A stretch of DNA of 64,000 bases from Rhodopseudomonas palustris JSC-3b (GCA_000504425.1 KI632513.1:282094-346093); one strand, 5' to 3'; shown: positions 7,938 to 17,212, counted from the first letter of the stretch. Notes: a model not told the origin generated them from the letters alone. A program made the numbers and translations.

Positions 7938-10900
7938 TCAATCCACGGCGCGCTCAACGGTCGCGGCTGCGTCGTCTTTCTCGCTGGCGACCTCTTCGAT
8001 CAGTCGCGCGGCGTTCGCAAAGATTGATCGGCCGTAAGCGGTATCCATCGCCCGGGCGCGCTCGATTTCGAGCACCGCAAGCTTGGTCCCGAGCTTGGTT
8101 TCCAACAGCTCCCGAACCGCCGCCGGTCCGCCGGTCATTACATGGGGCAGCAGCACGCCATTGTTGATCCGATTTCGCGCACCAGCCTTCCGGTATCGGA
8201 TGCGGCATGTTTTTGGCCTTGATCGATTATCGGTCAGGTTTGTGTGAGCGGTATTCGGTGCAGATGTCCAGATTTCTCTATGGAGAACCCTCTTAGAGAA
8301 ATCGGGACAACTGGAAGCCCCAGACGTGGCCGCTTGTTCCGCTTGATGCTTCTTCAAACCGAAGACCAACCCCACGTGCCGGCTGTTCTCCAATACCAGC
8401 CCAGCAGCCATCATGACGGCCAACGCACCCGGTGCTTTCCAATCGGCCGCGACGAGGCCGGGCAAATCGAGAGCCACGTCGTTGATGATCTCAAGCCAAC
8501 ACGGGGCGGCCCGGCGGTGCGGGCGCAGCCGGCCGACCGCTTGCAACAACCCGCCCTCAGTGATCAGCCATCGGAGCGCGTCAACGGTGGGATCACGGTG
8601 GCGATCAACCGAAACGTTGCGTTCGCCGATCTTCGCGCGGACCTTTTCAAAGCCGGTCGGTGCCACGGGACGCCCGAGCCATACACCGGCATCGTACTCC
8701 ATGGTGCTGTGCCATGGCATATTGCGGCCGACCACGATCAGGCCGGCCACGTCCTGCATGTTGTTCAGTCCGGCGAGTTTGCCGAAATGCAGGGGGCTGA
8801 CGTTCGCCGGCAGATCGTCCCGGATGACGTCCAAAAGCGGCTTCTCCCCAATCAGCCCGATCCGATCGGGGGCGGCCTCAGCCGCCCGCATCTGAACGTG
8901 CCGGACGATGTCGCGAACATTTTGCTTTGCGAGCTTCTGACCGGGACGCAGTCCCAGTTTATTCTTTGAGACTGGCGCTCCCAGGTACTGCCGCACGGCA
9001 ATGTGTTTAGGCCACTGTGCCAACACATCAGCCGCGATCTGCGCGGTGCCGTCCGGCGCTCCGAACGCCATATCGATCAGGCGCGTATCGGGTGGCGGGG
9101 TCGCGTCAAGCGCCAGCGTCGGAATGTGCCAGTCACGATGCACAGGCGTAAGACGGGTCAAGATGATCTCCGAACCGTCGATCCTGATGCGGCCCGAGGA
9201 GTCGTGATCCTCCAGGCGGAATAGCTCGATTTCGTTCCACAGGTCGGCCAGCATCCCCGCGAGTTTGTTCGCCGCACCGCGCTTTTTGGCCGCGTTTCGC
9301 AAGGCTGCCGGCGTCATTCCCGGTGTCAGATCGCTATCGTCAATCCTGCGGCGCTCAAGCAAGGCGAGATAACCGGCGTGGTCGCCATCCAAAGCGCGGT
9401 GATTCAGCTCGGCGCGCAACAACCACCCGCCTTGCCGCTCGCTTTCAAGGCAAGCTTCAAGCAAATGCTGCCGACCGCGTTGCAGCGCCGCGCGTTCCGC
9501 AACGGAATAGCATGAGCCATCAACCGGGCCGACCAAATCGGCGAGTGGAATCTTGATCGTTTTGGCGACGCAATTTCCGATGAAGGACTCATCGATCACC
9601 AGCGCGTCAAACTCGGGAATGAAATCCGGCCGGGGGAGCGTCAACATCGCTGCCGGGAGGACCCAATGCCGGGGGCGTAGTTTGCGCTGTCGTTCCGCAC
9701 CACATTCATCCGCAAGAGGGCAGCGACGCAAAATGCCTTCAATACGGCGCTCGCAAATGGTCGAACGGATGCTGACGCCCAACGCCCGCGCGGCTTCGTA
9801 GGCAGGGCCGTTGCGACACATCTTTTGGTCCGGCGACAGCGGGTCGCGCTGCTCAAAGCCACGGTAGACTTCAATGCTCACGCTCCGAGCGCGCAAACCC
9901 GCAGCGGTTTGTTCAGCCAAATCATGGCTTGGTACGAAAATCGCGGCGGGGCGCTCAAGCACAGAAACTATTTCCGCCAACTCGTGCGATTTACCGACAC
10001 CGGTTTCGACCTTCAGCACACAAATAGGCATTGCCGGCACCCACAACGGAAAGCGCCCTTCACCCATACGTGCGAGGGTGCGTTCATTGTCGTAGCAGCG
10101 CCGGGCGGCAATCGCGGCCGGAACGGCATCAAAGAAATCTGCGATGACCGATCGGACCGCGCCGCGTGCCTCCGGCAGCGGCTTGCGCGCATCCTTCGAG
10201 CCGTTGCGCAGGCTGATCGGCGCAGGCGGAGCGATACCGAGTCGGCTGCAAAGCCAATCGGATGCTTCCGGCCAGGATAGGCGAAGCGCGTATTTCACAA
10301 CCTTGGTGGGTGTATAGCCTTCGTTTGCGCCGAAATCCTTGATGCCGCTCGGCGAGATTGAAAGGTTCGCGGCGCGCGCGGCGGTGTCGCGCCCCGAGCC
10401 AGAGTTGCGCCACCACGCGACGCCGCGAAATGCTTGCCCTTGCCAATGCCCCTTGGGCAGGTTGAGCCCTTCAACCCACGCCGGAAGATTGGCGAGCGCA
10501 GCCGCGTTCACTTCGTCGATGAATGCAAATTGGTCAGCTACGTCCGAACGCCAGCTAGAACGCGCAGGTGCAGGCACTGGCGACGGTTGGTGCTTAGGCT
10601 TGTCCTGCCAACCGAACGTCTTCAGAACAGCTTCAATCGCGTCCTTGTCGGCTTGCGTGAGTGTCGGTAGCTGATCAATCGACGTGTCGAGCAGCGTCCG
10701 CTCAGTGATCCACTCGTAAGGCAGGCCGGTGTCTTTATGGACCGTGGGCGGTAGCACTGTCTGCGAGCCGCCTGCGAGGAAATCGAGCAATCTCCGCCCA
10801 TCGGCGTCGTCGTATGCCTTCGTAGGCCACACCTCGGCACCCCGGTAGTAGGCGGCGAAGCCCTTCTTCCCGCGCCGGGCGACCATGAAGGTCGGCAGTA

Positions 10901-11222
10901 CCTTACGGATCGGCTCAATCAATGCCTCATGGTCAACGTCGATGGCGATCAGATTGCGATACCCGCACGCCACGCCAATGCCGCCACCGTGCGCGTTGAT
11001 CATCCGCCCCCAAGCGTGGGCTTTGTGAATTGACGCAGGCGCAGCGCAATAGTGCTGCCACTCTTTCAGCAGGAACCAGCGAACGGCGCCCGTCTCGGGA
11101 TCGACGCCGCCATAAACGCCGGGGGCTTTGCCAAAACCAGGTCGGTCGGTTGGATATAGGTGGCGGGAAATCGGTAGCGGGCTGAAGCCGTTCGCAAGCA
11201 GTTGCTCGAAGAAGGCTTGCAC
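7938..11222 (-). CDS. Primase-polymerase / helicase replication protein of the island
   Basis: A 1094-residue protein starting at GTG 11222. The N-terminus is an archaeo-eukaryotic-type primase-polymerase (Prim-Pol, PF09250-like). The metal-binding pair Asp95/Asp97 lies in AIDVDHE, and a GSQTVLPPTVH motif at 152-162 carries the second conserved cluster. After a linker there is an ATPase with a Walker A TGVGKS at 407-412 and a later Walker B ALVIDES, as in superfamily 2-like or replicative helicases. Such fusions start replication of plasmids, phage satellites and integrated elements. The gene lies in the same direction as the integrase and ends just before the small membrane-protein gene. Its size and intact motifs suggest it is functional. 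Confidence 0.82.
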   Translation of the reverse strand: MQAFFEQLLANGFSPLPISRHLYPTDRPGFGKAPGVYGGVDPETGAVRWFLLKEWQHYCAAPASIHKAHAWGRMINAHGGGIGVACGYRNLIAIDVDHEALIEPIRKVLPTFMVARRGKKGFAAYYRGAEVWPTKAYDDADGRRLLDFLAGGSQTVLPPTVHKDTGLPYEWITERTLLDTSIDQLPTLTQADKDAIEAVLKTFGWQDKPKHQPSPVPAPARSSWRSDVADQFAFIDEVNAAALANLPAWVEGLNLPKGHWQGQAFRGVAWWRNSGSGRDTAARAANLSISPSGIKDFGANEGYTPTKVVKYALRLSWPEASDWLCSRLGIAPPAPISLRNGSKDARKPLPEARGAVRSVIADFFDAVPAAIAARRCYDNERTLARMGEGRFPLWVPAMPICVLKVETGVGKSHELAEIVSVLERPAAIFVPSHDLAEQTAAGLRARSVSIEVYRGFEQRDPLSPDQKMCRNGPAYEAARALGVSIRSTICERRIEGILRRCPLADECGAERQRKLRPRHWVLPAAMLTLPRPDFIPEFDALVIDESFIGNCVAKTIKIPLADLVGPVDGSCYSVAERAALQRGRQHLLEACLESERQGGWLLRAELNHRALDGDHAGYLALLERRRIDDSDLTPGMTPAALRNAAKKRGAANKLAGMLADLWNEIELFRLEDHDSSGRIRIDGSEIILTRLTPVHRDWHIPTLALDATPPPDTRLIDMAFGAPDGTAQIAADVLAQWPKHIAVRQYLGAPVSKNKLGLRPGQKLAKQNVRDIVRHVQMRAAEAAPDRIGLIGEKPLLDVIRDDLPANVSPLHFGKLAGLNNMQDVAGLIVVGRNMPWHSTMEYDAGVWLGRPVAPTGFEKVRAKIGERNVSVDRHRDPTVDALRWLITEGGLLQAVGRLRPHRRAAPCWLEIINDVALDLPGLVAADWKAPGALAVMMAAGLVLENSRHVGLVFGLKKHQAEQAATSGASSCPDFSKRVLHREIWTSAPNTAHTNLTDNRSRPKTCRIRYRKAGARNRINNGVLLPHVMTGGPAAVRELLETKLGTKLAVLEIERARAMDTAYGRSIFANAARLIEEVASEKDDAAATVERAVD

Positions 11223-11225
11223 GGC

Positions 11226-11546
11226 CTAAATCCACATCCCAAGCACCTCACGCCACAGCGGGCGATGCTTGCGGCGTTGCGGCCCCCGGCCAAAGTTGAG
11301 CGCGGCCCATTGCTGGATTTCCTGCAATGAAAGCCACCGCTGCACGTTCGGACTGTGGATGTTCCGAAGCCAGACGCTTCCGTTCTCGAAAACCCGCATC
11401 TGATAGTCGCGCGGGGGCACGGTGCGCAGGTATCGGTCGTGTTGCCTCGCAGCCGCAAGGAGAGTGTCGGCGTTGATCGGCGTGCCGGCGATATAAGGGA
11501 TGGCGGAATAGCGCTGTCGGCGCGGGCGGCGAGTGGTACTCTTCAT
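11226..11546 (-). CDS. Hypothetical protein before the primase gene
   Basis: A 106-residue basic protein rich in Arg and Trp (for example RPLWREVLGMWI at the end). It ends three bases before the GTG of the primase-helicase gene, so the two are probably co-transcribed. I recognise no domain. The position suggests a role in replication or copy control of the element, but this is inference from context only. Confidence 0.6.
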   Translation of the reverse strand: MKSTTRRPRRQRYSAIPYIAGTPINADTLLAAARQHDRYLRTVPPRDYQMRVFENGSVWLRNIHSPNVQRWLSLQEIQQWAALNFGRGPQRRKHRPLWREVLGMWI

Positions 11547-11612
11547 CTAGCAATCTTCCTTCATCAGACTTCGGCCCGACAGGCGCGCCCTGCCGGGTCT
11601 TTCCTTTTTTGG

Positions 11613-11813
11613 TCACGCTCTCGCGGTCGGGTCCACTCGGTTGGCTTGTAGCCACCGGCTGAAATCTTCGCGGGGATAGCGGGGCGTTCGCCCAATCCGT
11701 ACAAACGCGGGTCCGGCGCCCTTACGTCGCCAATCGGCCAACGTGCTTTTGCTCCGCCGCGTGACGGCGGCAATGAAGTCCTCGTCGAGCAGTTCGTCCT
11801 CAAGTATGTGCAT
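11613..11813 (-). CDS. Excisionase-like small DNA-binding protein
   Basis: A 66-residue protein whose layout is that of a MerR-like winged helix-turn-helix of the HTH_17/AlpA type: a first helix with TRRSKSTLADWRRKG, then the wing FVRIGRTPRYPREDFSRWL. Proteins of this class act as excisionases or activators of integrase genes in satellites and genomic islands. It lies between the AlpA-like gene and the 106-residue protein, all on the minus strand. Its target site is not identifiable here. Confidence 0.72.
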   Translation of the reverse strand: MHILEDELLDEDFIAAVTRRSKSTLADWRRKGAGPAFVRIGRTPRYPREDFSRWLQANRVDPTARA

Positions 11814-12171
11814 TTAAGGCTCGTCGGTTGCGCTCGGTTGTCGTTGAGGCAGATTGAGAGATACAGAGACCTTCAAACAGGTCATTTGAATCTCCCGTTA
11901 CCTCGCTACCTACGCCGCCGCCTCCGCATGCGCAGCCAAACCGGCCTCACAGCGAACAGACCGGAGAGGCTAGCAACGGCGGGATCAGAGATGCCGAACC
12001 CTTCGGCGGCTAGTCGAAGGATGGCCCAACGGTCGTTGAAATTGGCCTGTGCGACAGGGAACTGCCGCACATCTTCCATCCCGCCGCAGGATTGCCCGTG
12101 CCTTCTCTGACGTCTCTGTGCTAGCTTGGCCTCGGGGCTTCCGGGGGGGGCAGCGCCGTGGCGGCGCTGGA
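11814..12171. other. Intergenic region in the island
   Basis: About 360 bases without a supported gene. Short frames on the plus strand lack start signals and domains. It likely carries the promoter for the minus-strand genes from 11813 downward. I see no clear hairpin terminator or operator repeat. Confidence 0.35.
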
Positions 12172-12330
12172 TCAGGGCGTTACGCTGTCCAGAAGCGCCG
12201 CGTAATGGCGAAGGGTTTTGGCGGCCAACCGACAGTCGGTCGGGTCGAGCGTCGTTTCGTCGGCACTCTCAAGAGCGACAGCGAGGGCTGCGGCGTGATC
12301 GGCTTCGGTGGCAATCTCAAGCGGCGGCAT
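12172..12330 (-). CDS. Small hypothetical protein overlapping the AlpA-like gene
   Basis: A 52-residue frame from the ATG at 12330 (MPPLEIATEADHAAAL) that overlaps the end of the upstream AlpA-like gene by 14 bases. The protein is acidic and Ala-rich and is predicted to be helical. The frame is open far upstream, but the part before 12330 is antisense-like shadow of the AlpA gene. Overlap with an upstream gene supports coupled expression. No function is recognised. Confidence 0.45.
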   Translation of the reverse strand: MPPLEIATEADHAAALAVALESADETTLDPTDCRLAAKTLRHYAALLDSVTP

Positions 12331-12541
12331 AGTCGGCCTTCCGCGTGTTGTCGTTGGCGGCTGGAGAGGTCGTCGGTTGCGACGCCAACCATGCATCGAT
12401 TTCATCCAAATCGAACCGGCGCATGCGTCCGACGTAGATCGGCCGGGGAAAGGTCGGGTCGTTGAGAACCCTACGGTCCAATGTGGATCGGCTGATGTCG
12501 AGATACGTGAGAAGGGTGTTTGCCTTTGCGTAACGCGCCAC
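12317..12541 (-). CDS. AlpA-family excisionase-like regulator
   Basis: A 74-residue protein with the AlpA/HTH_17 pattern: LLTYLDISRSTLDRRV forms the helix-turn-helix, then FPRPIYVGRMRRFDLDEIDAWL forms the wing and last helix. AlpA proteins activate integrase expression or act as excisionases in P4-like satellites and genomic islands. It lies downstream of the integrase and the 161-residue helix-turn-helix gene on the same strand. The short tail after residue 55 is low-complexity and probably flexible. Confidence 0.82.
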   Translation of the reverse strand: MARYAKANTLLTYLDISRSTLDRRVLNDPTFPRPIYVGRMRRFDLDEIDAWLASQPTTSPAANDNTRKADYAAA

Positions 12542-12663
12542 GGTAACAGCTCCTTGATGCTTGGTGACGCATCAAAACTAGCGTGGATGGCGGAGGGCAT
12601 CAGCCCATTTTAGTCCCCCCACTTCGCCGGAAACCATCCGTCGCTGTCCGTCGCTTGGATCGC

Positions 12664-13149
12664 CTACAGGGCGTCCAGTTCGTCGGTCCCCATGTAGCGA
12701 ATATCGGCGTGCAGCTTCATGGCATCTTGCACGGTGGTTTTGCTGACGCCATGCCGTTTGCAGATGATGGTAACGGCGTGAGACGCCGAAGAGCCGGCGC
12801 GTCTCAGCCGTTCCACCGCAATCGCGATGTCATAGTCCCGCCGCGCCCTAAAGGCCGCACCACCGGAATCTCGGTTCTTGTGATTTTTCCAAATTTTCCC
12901 GACCGTCTCGTTGTCGATCGTCGCTTTATGGTCGCCCTGGTGCGCTCGTTCGGCAATAGCCCCAACTGCCTCTGCAAAGCGATCGATTTCGGAATTGATG
13001 GATTCGGGAAGCTCACATCCGTACTTCCGCGCAAGTGAGAATGCGCGCCACGCCGCCGAAGCATCGCCTTCGCGCTCGAAGATTTCCACCATAACTGCGA
13101 TTTCACCGCGTGCGATTTCTTGTGCTGAAGGGAGTTTGCTCACTTTCAC
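12664..13149 (-). CDS. Hypothetical helix-turn-helix protein coupled to the integrase
   Basis: A 161-residue protein. The GTG start overlaps the integrase stop (GTGA at 13149-13146), so it is translationally coupled to the integrase. The C-terminal third contains a plausible helix-turn-helix (HAVTIICKRHGVSKTTVQDAMK). The N-terminal half is helical and charged. I recognise no named family. Coupling to the integrase suggests a role in recombination directionality or regulation. Confidence 0.65.
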   Translation of the reverse strand: MKVSKLPSAQEIARGEIAVMVEIFEREGDASAAWRAFSLARKYGCELPESINSEIDRFAEAVGAIAERAHQGDHKATIDNETVGKIWKNHKNRDSGGAAFRARRDYDIAIAVERLRRAGSSASHAVTIICKRHGVSKTTVQDAMKLHADIRYMGTDELDAL

Positions 13150-14498
13150 GCCTCAGTCTTGAACTGAAGGACATTCGATTGCCTTGGGGCGGTTAAGCCC
13201 GAAAGGTGGTCTGCCCACAAGTTCAGGGCGTGGCGCTTCTCCGCAAAGAAATCATGCCGCTGGTAGACACCAACAATGCCGGCGAACGTGCCTGACACAT
13301 GGTTCATCACCTTTTCTGCAACAGACACGCTGACCCCAAGTTCAGCCATTCCTGATGCTATTGAGCGGCGGAAATCGTGGAGGCGCCACGGTGCGATAAC
13401 TAGCGGTCGGATGCCCAACTTCTCCGCTTCTTCGCAGGCAATTTTGCGCATATTTGCGTCCAACCGCTCCTTCGCGGTGGAAAAACCTGAGATTGGCGTT
13501 TTGCCTGTGGTCGTGAAAACGAAGGGGGACTCGAAAAGCTTTCCAGTCTTTGAGTCGAGCACATGAACGCGATCGATGCTGGACAGGATGGCTACAGCTT
13601 GCGGGGGGAGGGGGATGGCGTGTTCCCTGCCGTTTTTCGATCGCGTCGCAGGCAGCACCCACACAGGGTTAGTACTGGCTAGGTCGAGCTCCTCCCAGTT
13701 CATCCCGGCAACTTCATCTCGGCGCTGCCCGAGGATGAGCAGAAGCCGGAAGAACGGCCGCCACGGCCAATCCATCCGGTCAATTGCAAGCAGTAAAACC
13801 CGGAGTTCCGGATCAGAGAGGGTCCGGTCGCGCGGCGTTTCCGTAGCAACCGGCTTCGTGCGCTCAAACGGGTTCTCTTCAATAAGCGCTTTATCGATGC
13901 ACCATCCGAAAAACGTCCGGGCTGCGGCGCGGGTCCGATTCGCCAGCACCGGTGTTCCTCGATCCTTTATGGCGTCGATCAGCCTGATCGCGTCTGCGCG
14001 CGAAATGTCGTCAACGCGCCGTTTCGACCAAACACCGAGCTCCTTAGACAAGAGGCGCTTCAATTCCCCGGCGGATTTCATGCCATTCACTTTATCGCGG
14101 TAGTAGCGATCTAGGACTAGTGCAACCACATTGTCTCGGCGGCGCGCCTCTTTTTCTTCGGCTTCGATCTGCGCCATTTTTGCTACGCGCTCAGCCCGAC
14201 GCGTCGCAGCTGGATCGTCGCCGGTGGCACGTTTTCGGCGCGCGTCGCTTGCCAAATCGCGCGCTTGGCTCAGGGTAATCGCGCCCGGTCCGGCGGCGGG
14301 GCCGAGTGTCAAGGTCACGTCCCGGCCAGTGTCGGGCCGTTTGTAGCGGAATGCGAACGACTTCTCGCCGCTCGGATAAACTAGCAACCTCAGTCCAGGA
14401 TGCCCCACGTCTGTGATGGCATAGCGCTTCGGCTTCGGCTTCGCGCCGGTAATCGCAACCGCCGACAGCGGCTTTCTCATTATCTTGCACCTTCTCAA
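13146..14498 (-). CDS. Tyrosine recombinase integrase (P4-like)
   Basis: A 450-residue integrase of the phage P4/CP4 type: an N-terminal DUF4102-like arm-binding domain (GLRLLVYPSGEKSFAFRY), a SAM-like core-binding domain in the middle, and a catalytic domain with the expected residues. The first Arg is in GQRRDEVAGM, the H-x-x-R pair is in LHDFRRSIASGM, a His is in MNHVSG, and the nucleophile Tyr is in GVYQRHDF. It ends with a GTGA overlap with the next gene. The start may be at 14498 or at the internal Met at 14480. Its upstream end lies about 140 bases from the tRNA-His fragment, as expected for an enzyme that integrates into a tRNA gene. Confidence 0.93.
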   Translation of the reverse strand: MRRCKIMRKPLSAVAITGAKPKPKRYAITDVGHPGLRLLVYPSGEKSFAFRYKRPDTGRDVTLTLGPAAGPGAITLSQARDLASDARRKRATGDDPAATRRAERVAKMAQIEAEEKEARRRDNVVALVLDRYYRDKVNGMKSAGELKRLLSKELGVWSKRRVDDISRADAIRLIDAIKDRGTPVLANRTRAAARTFFGWCIDKALIEENPFERTKPVATETPRDRTLSDPELRVLLLAIDRMDWPWRPFFRLLLILGQRRDEVAGMNWEELDLASTNPVWVLPATRSKNGREHAIPLPPQAVAILSSIDRVHVLDSKTGKLFESPFVFTTTGKTPISGFSTAKERLDANMRKIACEEAEKLGIRPLVIAPWRLHDFRRSIASGMAELGVSVSVAEKVMNHVSGTFAGIVGVYQRHDFFAEKRHALNLWADHLSGLTAPRQSNVLQFKTEA

Positions 14499-14640
14499 AG
14501 TCCCACTTCAAGTCCCACCTATATGTTGACTGGTGGTGATGTGCAATGAGGCGTTAAGAGGCGCGGAACTAAAATAAGTATCTGAAAAAATACGATTTTG
14601 TTCTTTTGCTGAGTGCTTCTGATAGTGCCTGATTTGGTGG

Positions 14641-14694
14641 AGCGCCTGTCTGTGGAACAGGAGGTCGGTGGTTCGAACCCACCCAACTGTACCA
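14641..14694 (+). other. Right attachment site: 3' half of tRNA-His(GUG)
   Basis: The sequence from 14641 contains an anticodon arm with loop CTGTGGA (anticodon GTG, His), the T-arm GGTGG-TTCGAAC-CCACC, an acceptor 3' strand CAACTGT, discriminator A and an encoded CCA. Upstream bases do not pair with the acceptor strand (ACAGTTG is missing), and the D-arm region is only vaguely similar, so this is a 3' fragment and not a whole tRNA. Alphaproteobacterial tRNA-His often has A73, which fits. It is the signature of an element inserted into the 3' end of tRNA-His. The intact gene should lie at the left end of the island, before position 1. Confidence 0.8.
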
Positions 14695-14982
14695 CCCTCA
14701 TTCCGCACCCACCGATCACCAATCACCCGCCAACATGATGCCCGCCGCTCGCGTCAGCGATGCGCCGACATGCGTTGCGGTTTTGGGCCGACTCGGCGCT
14801 TGATGCAGCACGCCGGCGCGAACAGCCCTTGCTGCCAACAGGGCTCGCGGCCGCCACGCAGCACTCGTGCACAGCAACATCACCGCACCGCCACGCCGCA
14901 CACAGCAACGTGCGCCGCGGGTGCTCGACGCGCTGCGGCCGGGTTGATAAGCCCGCATCCCGCAAGGAGATTTTGAGAGCAG
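14695..14982. other. Chromosomal flank next to the attachment site
   Basis: This stretch of just under 300 bases is rich in GC and in short CGCC-type repeats and has no credible gene. It should be the native sequence downstream of tRNA-His. An AAGGAG lies about 14 bases before the ATG of the next gene. Confidence 0.35.
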
Positions 14983-16503
14983 ATGACCGTTGCCATCGAG
15001 ATGGGACTGACGACAGCAGGCGCTGCGGCGACGCTGGATCTTGAGGAACTGCTGGCAACCCGGCTTCTGGTGCAAGGCAATTCAGGCTCCGGCAAATCCC
15101 ATCTGCTGCGCCGGCTGCTGGAACAGAGCGCCCCCTGGGTGCAGCAGGCCATCATCGATCCGGAAGGCGACTTCGTCACGCTTGCCGAGCGGTTCGGCCA
15201 TCTGGTGATCGACGCCGAGGACCATACCGAGCGCGGCCTGCAGGTCGCCGGCGAGCGCGCCCGCATCCATCGGGTGTCGACGGTGCTCAATCTCGAAGGG
15301 CTGGACGCCGAGAACCAGATGCGGCGCGCCGCCGCCTTTCTGGGCGGGCTGTTCGACGTCGCCCGCGACCATTGGTACCCGATGCTGGTGGTGGTCGATG
15401 AAGCGCAATTGTTCGCGCCGGCCGTCGCCGGCGAAGTGTCGGACGAAGCGCGCAAGCTGTCGCTGAGCGCCATGACCAATCTGATGTGCCGCGGCCGCAA
15501 GCGCGGCCTGGCCGGCATCGTGGCCACGCAGCGGCTCGCCAAGCTTGCCAAAAACGTCGCCGCCGAAGCCTCCAATTTTCTGATGGGCCGCACCTTTCTC
15601 GACATCGACATGGCGCGCGCCGCCGATCTGCTCGGCATGGAACGCCGACAGGCCGATGCGTTCCGCGATCTGGAGCGCGGCCAGTTCATCGCGCTCGGGC
15701 CGGCGCTGTCGCGCCGCCCGCTTGCGCTGCGGATCGGCCCGACCGAGACCAAGCCGCGCAATGCCACGCCGCGGCTGATGCCGCTGCCGGAAGCCAGCTT
15801 GGAGGACGCCCGCGCCGTCGTGCTGGCGGCGCCGCCGCCCGAGCCGGTTCGCGCGCCGCGCCGCACCGTGGCGCCAGACCTGCTCGGCCAGCTGATGGCG
15901 GCCAAATCGGCGGCGGCGCTGGAGGCGCCGGTTGAGGCGCCCGAACAGCCGCCGCTCAGCGACGAGCAGATCGCCGAACGGCGCGAACGGGTCGATCGCA
16001 TTCTGACGGCGGTGCTGGAGCAGCCCGACGCCGGTTTTCAGGCGATCGGCGTGCTGTATCAAGAATTTGGGGTGCGATGCCGGATCGAGGGGCTGGCCGC
16101 CGCCGTGCCCGACCTCAGCGAATTCCGGCGCATGCTGACCCGCGCCCGCGCCGGGCTGGGCGCCGCCGACGTTGCCAATAGTGACGAATGGCAGGATGTG
16201 ATGCTGCGCGCCTCGATCCTGCCCGAGGAAATGCAGGGCGTGTTTCTGATGATCGCCCGCGCCGCCAAGGAAGGCTGGCCGTGCCCGAGCGACGCCGCGC
16301 TGGCCCGCGCCTATGGCTCGCGCTCATTGCGGCGGGCGCGGCGGCTGCTGACCTATATCGAGGAGCAGGGCCTGATCGTGTGCCAGCTTGATGGCGCCGG
16401 GCGCCGGATCGTGACGCTGGTCGAACTGGCCTGGGCGACCGCCCCGGGCGACCCCGACGCCGACGAAGCGCCGCTCGAAGCGTGCAGCGACGTGCCTGCA
16501 TGA
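14983..16503 (+). CDS. HerA-like P-loop ATPase
   Basis: A 506-residue protein of the HerA/FtsK superfamily (annotated in relatives as ATP-binding protein or DUF853-like). The Walker A motif GNSGSGKS is at 32-39, the Walker B is LVVVDEAQLF at about 138-147, a sensor-like motif follows in GIVATQRLAKL, and an arginine-rich RGRKRG lies between. These ATPases translocate DNA or remodel protein-DNA complexes. The C-terminal 200 residues contain no recognised domain, though a winged-helix fold is possible. It is the first backbone gene after the island, with normal high-GC codon use. Confidence 0.82.
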   Translation: MTVAIEMGLTTAGAAATLDLEELLATRLLVQGNSGSGKSHLLRRLLEQSAPWVQQAIIDPEGDFVTLAERFGHLVIDAEDHTERGLQVAGERARIHRVSTVLNLEGLDAENQMRRAAAFLGGLFDVARDHWYPMLVVVDEAQLFAPAVAGEVSDEARKLSLSAMTNLMCRGRKRGLAGIVATQRLAKLAKNVAAEASNFLMGRTFLDIDMARAADLLGMERRQADAFRDLERGQFIALGPALSRRPLALRIGPTETKPRNATPRLMPLPEASLEDARAVVLAAPPPEPVRAPRRTVAPDLLGQLMAAKSAAALEAPVEAPEQPPLSDEQIAERRERVDRILTAVLEQPDAGFQAIGVLYQEFGVRCRIEGLAAAVPDLSEFRRMLTRARAGLGAADVANSDEWQDVMLRASILPEEMQGVFLMIARAAKEGWPCPSDAALARAYGSRSLRRARRLLTYIEEQGLIVCQLDGAGRRIVTLVELAWATAPGDPDADEAPLEACSDVPA

Positions 16504-16819
16504 TCTGACCGCGCGGGCCGGCCGCTCAGCGGCGGGCAGCGGGCGGTGGAATGCGTTCAGTGTCGGCTTGCGCCGCCGCCGGGTTCGGCGCAACCTGCTG
16601 GCATCTGCAGTGGACGGCTGCGGAGGCACGAACTTGTCCAGGGGCCTGTTCTGGCGGCCACCGCCGAGGGCGGTGGAGCAAGGGCCTGCGGCGCTCGCCG
16701 TAATATGATTGCCGGCATGCATCGCTTGCGTGCCGGGCACAGATGCAAAGGCCGGCCGGCAAGGCCGTATGGGGTGGACGCAATCAGCAACGCGCGCAAG
16801 CGCATTTTGGGGGACGGCC
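16504..16819. other. Intergenic region
   Basis: About 316 bases without a supported gene. GGGGGA lies a few bases before the ATG at 16820 and is the ribosome binding site that decided that start. Nothing else recognised. Confidence 0.4.
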
Positions 16820-17212
16820 ATGGGATGGCGAGCGAATGCCGCGAAGTTCGGTCTGATGACGGCGGTGGTCTTGTTGGCGGTCGGCTCTGATCGCGCGGCG
16901 GCCTACACACCCGAGCAGCAGCAGGCCTGCACCGACGATGCGATGCGGCTGTGCGGCAATTTCGTTCCCGATGTTGACCAGATCACCGCCTGCATGATCC
17001 GCAACAAGGCGCAGCTGTCGCAGGGCTGTGCGGTGTATTTCCAGCCGGCGCCGCGCGCCGCCTTTGCCAACAAGCCGCCGCGCCAAGCGAAATCGGAAAC
17101 GAAATCGCAAGCCAAGCAGCAGGCCAAGTCACAATCGAAGTCACAATCGAACTCGCAGTCGAAGTCGCGCACCACGGGATCGACAAGCGCCACATCAACC
17201 GGCCTCAATTGA
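16820..17212 (+). CDS. Secreted cysteine-containing protein with low-complexity tail
   Basis: A 130-residue protein starting at ATG 16820 behind a strong GGGGGA site. A signal peptide (LMTAVVLLAVGSDRAAA) is followed by a conserved-looking segment with four cysteines (ACTDDAMRLCG, ITACM, QGCAVYF), a layout seen in small periplasmic proteins of Bradyrhizobium relatives. The last 45 residues are a low-complexity Lys/Ser/Gln repeat ending in Thr/Ser. Probably periplasmic; the function is unknown. Confidence 0.7.
   Translation: MGWRANAAKFGLMTAVVLLAVGSDRAAAYTPEQQQACTDDAMRLCGNFVPDVDQITACMIRNKAQLSQGCAVYFQPAPRAAFANKPPRQAKSETKSQAKQQAKSQSKSQSNSQSKSRTTGSTSATSTGLN

Noticed and set aside
14618..14694. A complete tRNA-His gene
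   Set aside because: The acceptor 5' strand complementary to CAACTGT is absent and the D-arm is degraded, so only the 3' part is supported.
14508..14726. Small protein frames antisense to the tRNA-His fragment
   Set aside because: They are produced by reading through tRNA sequence, a well-known annotation artefact.
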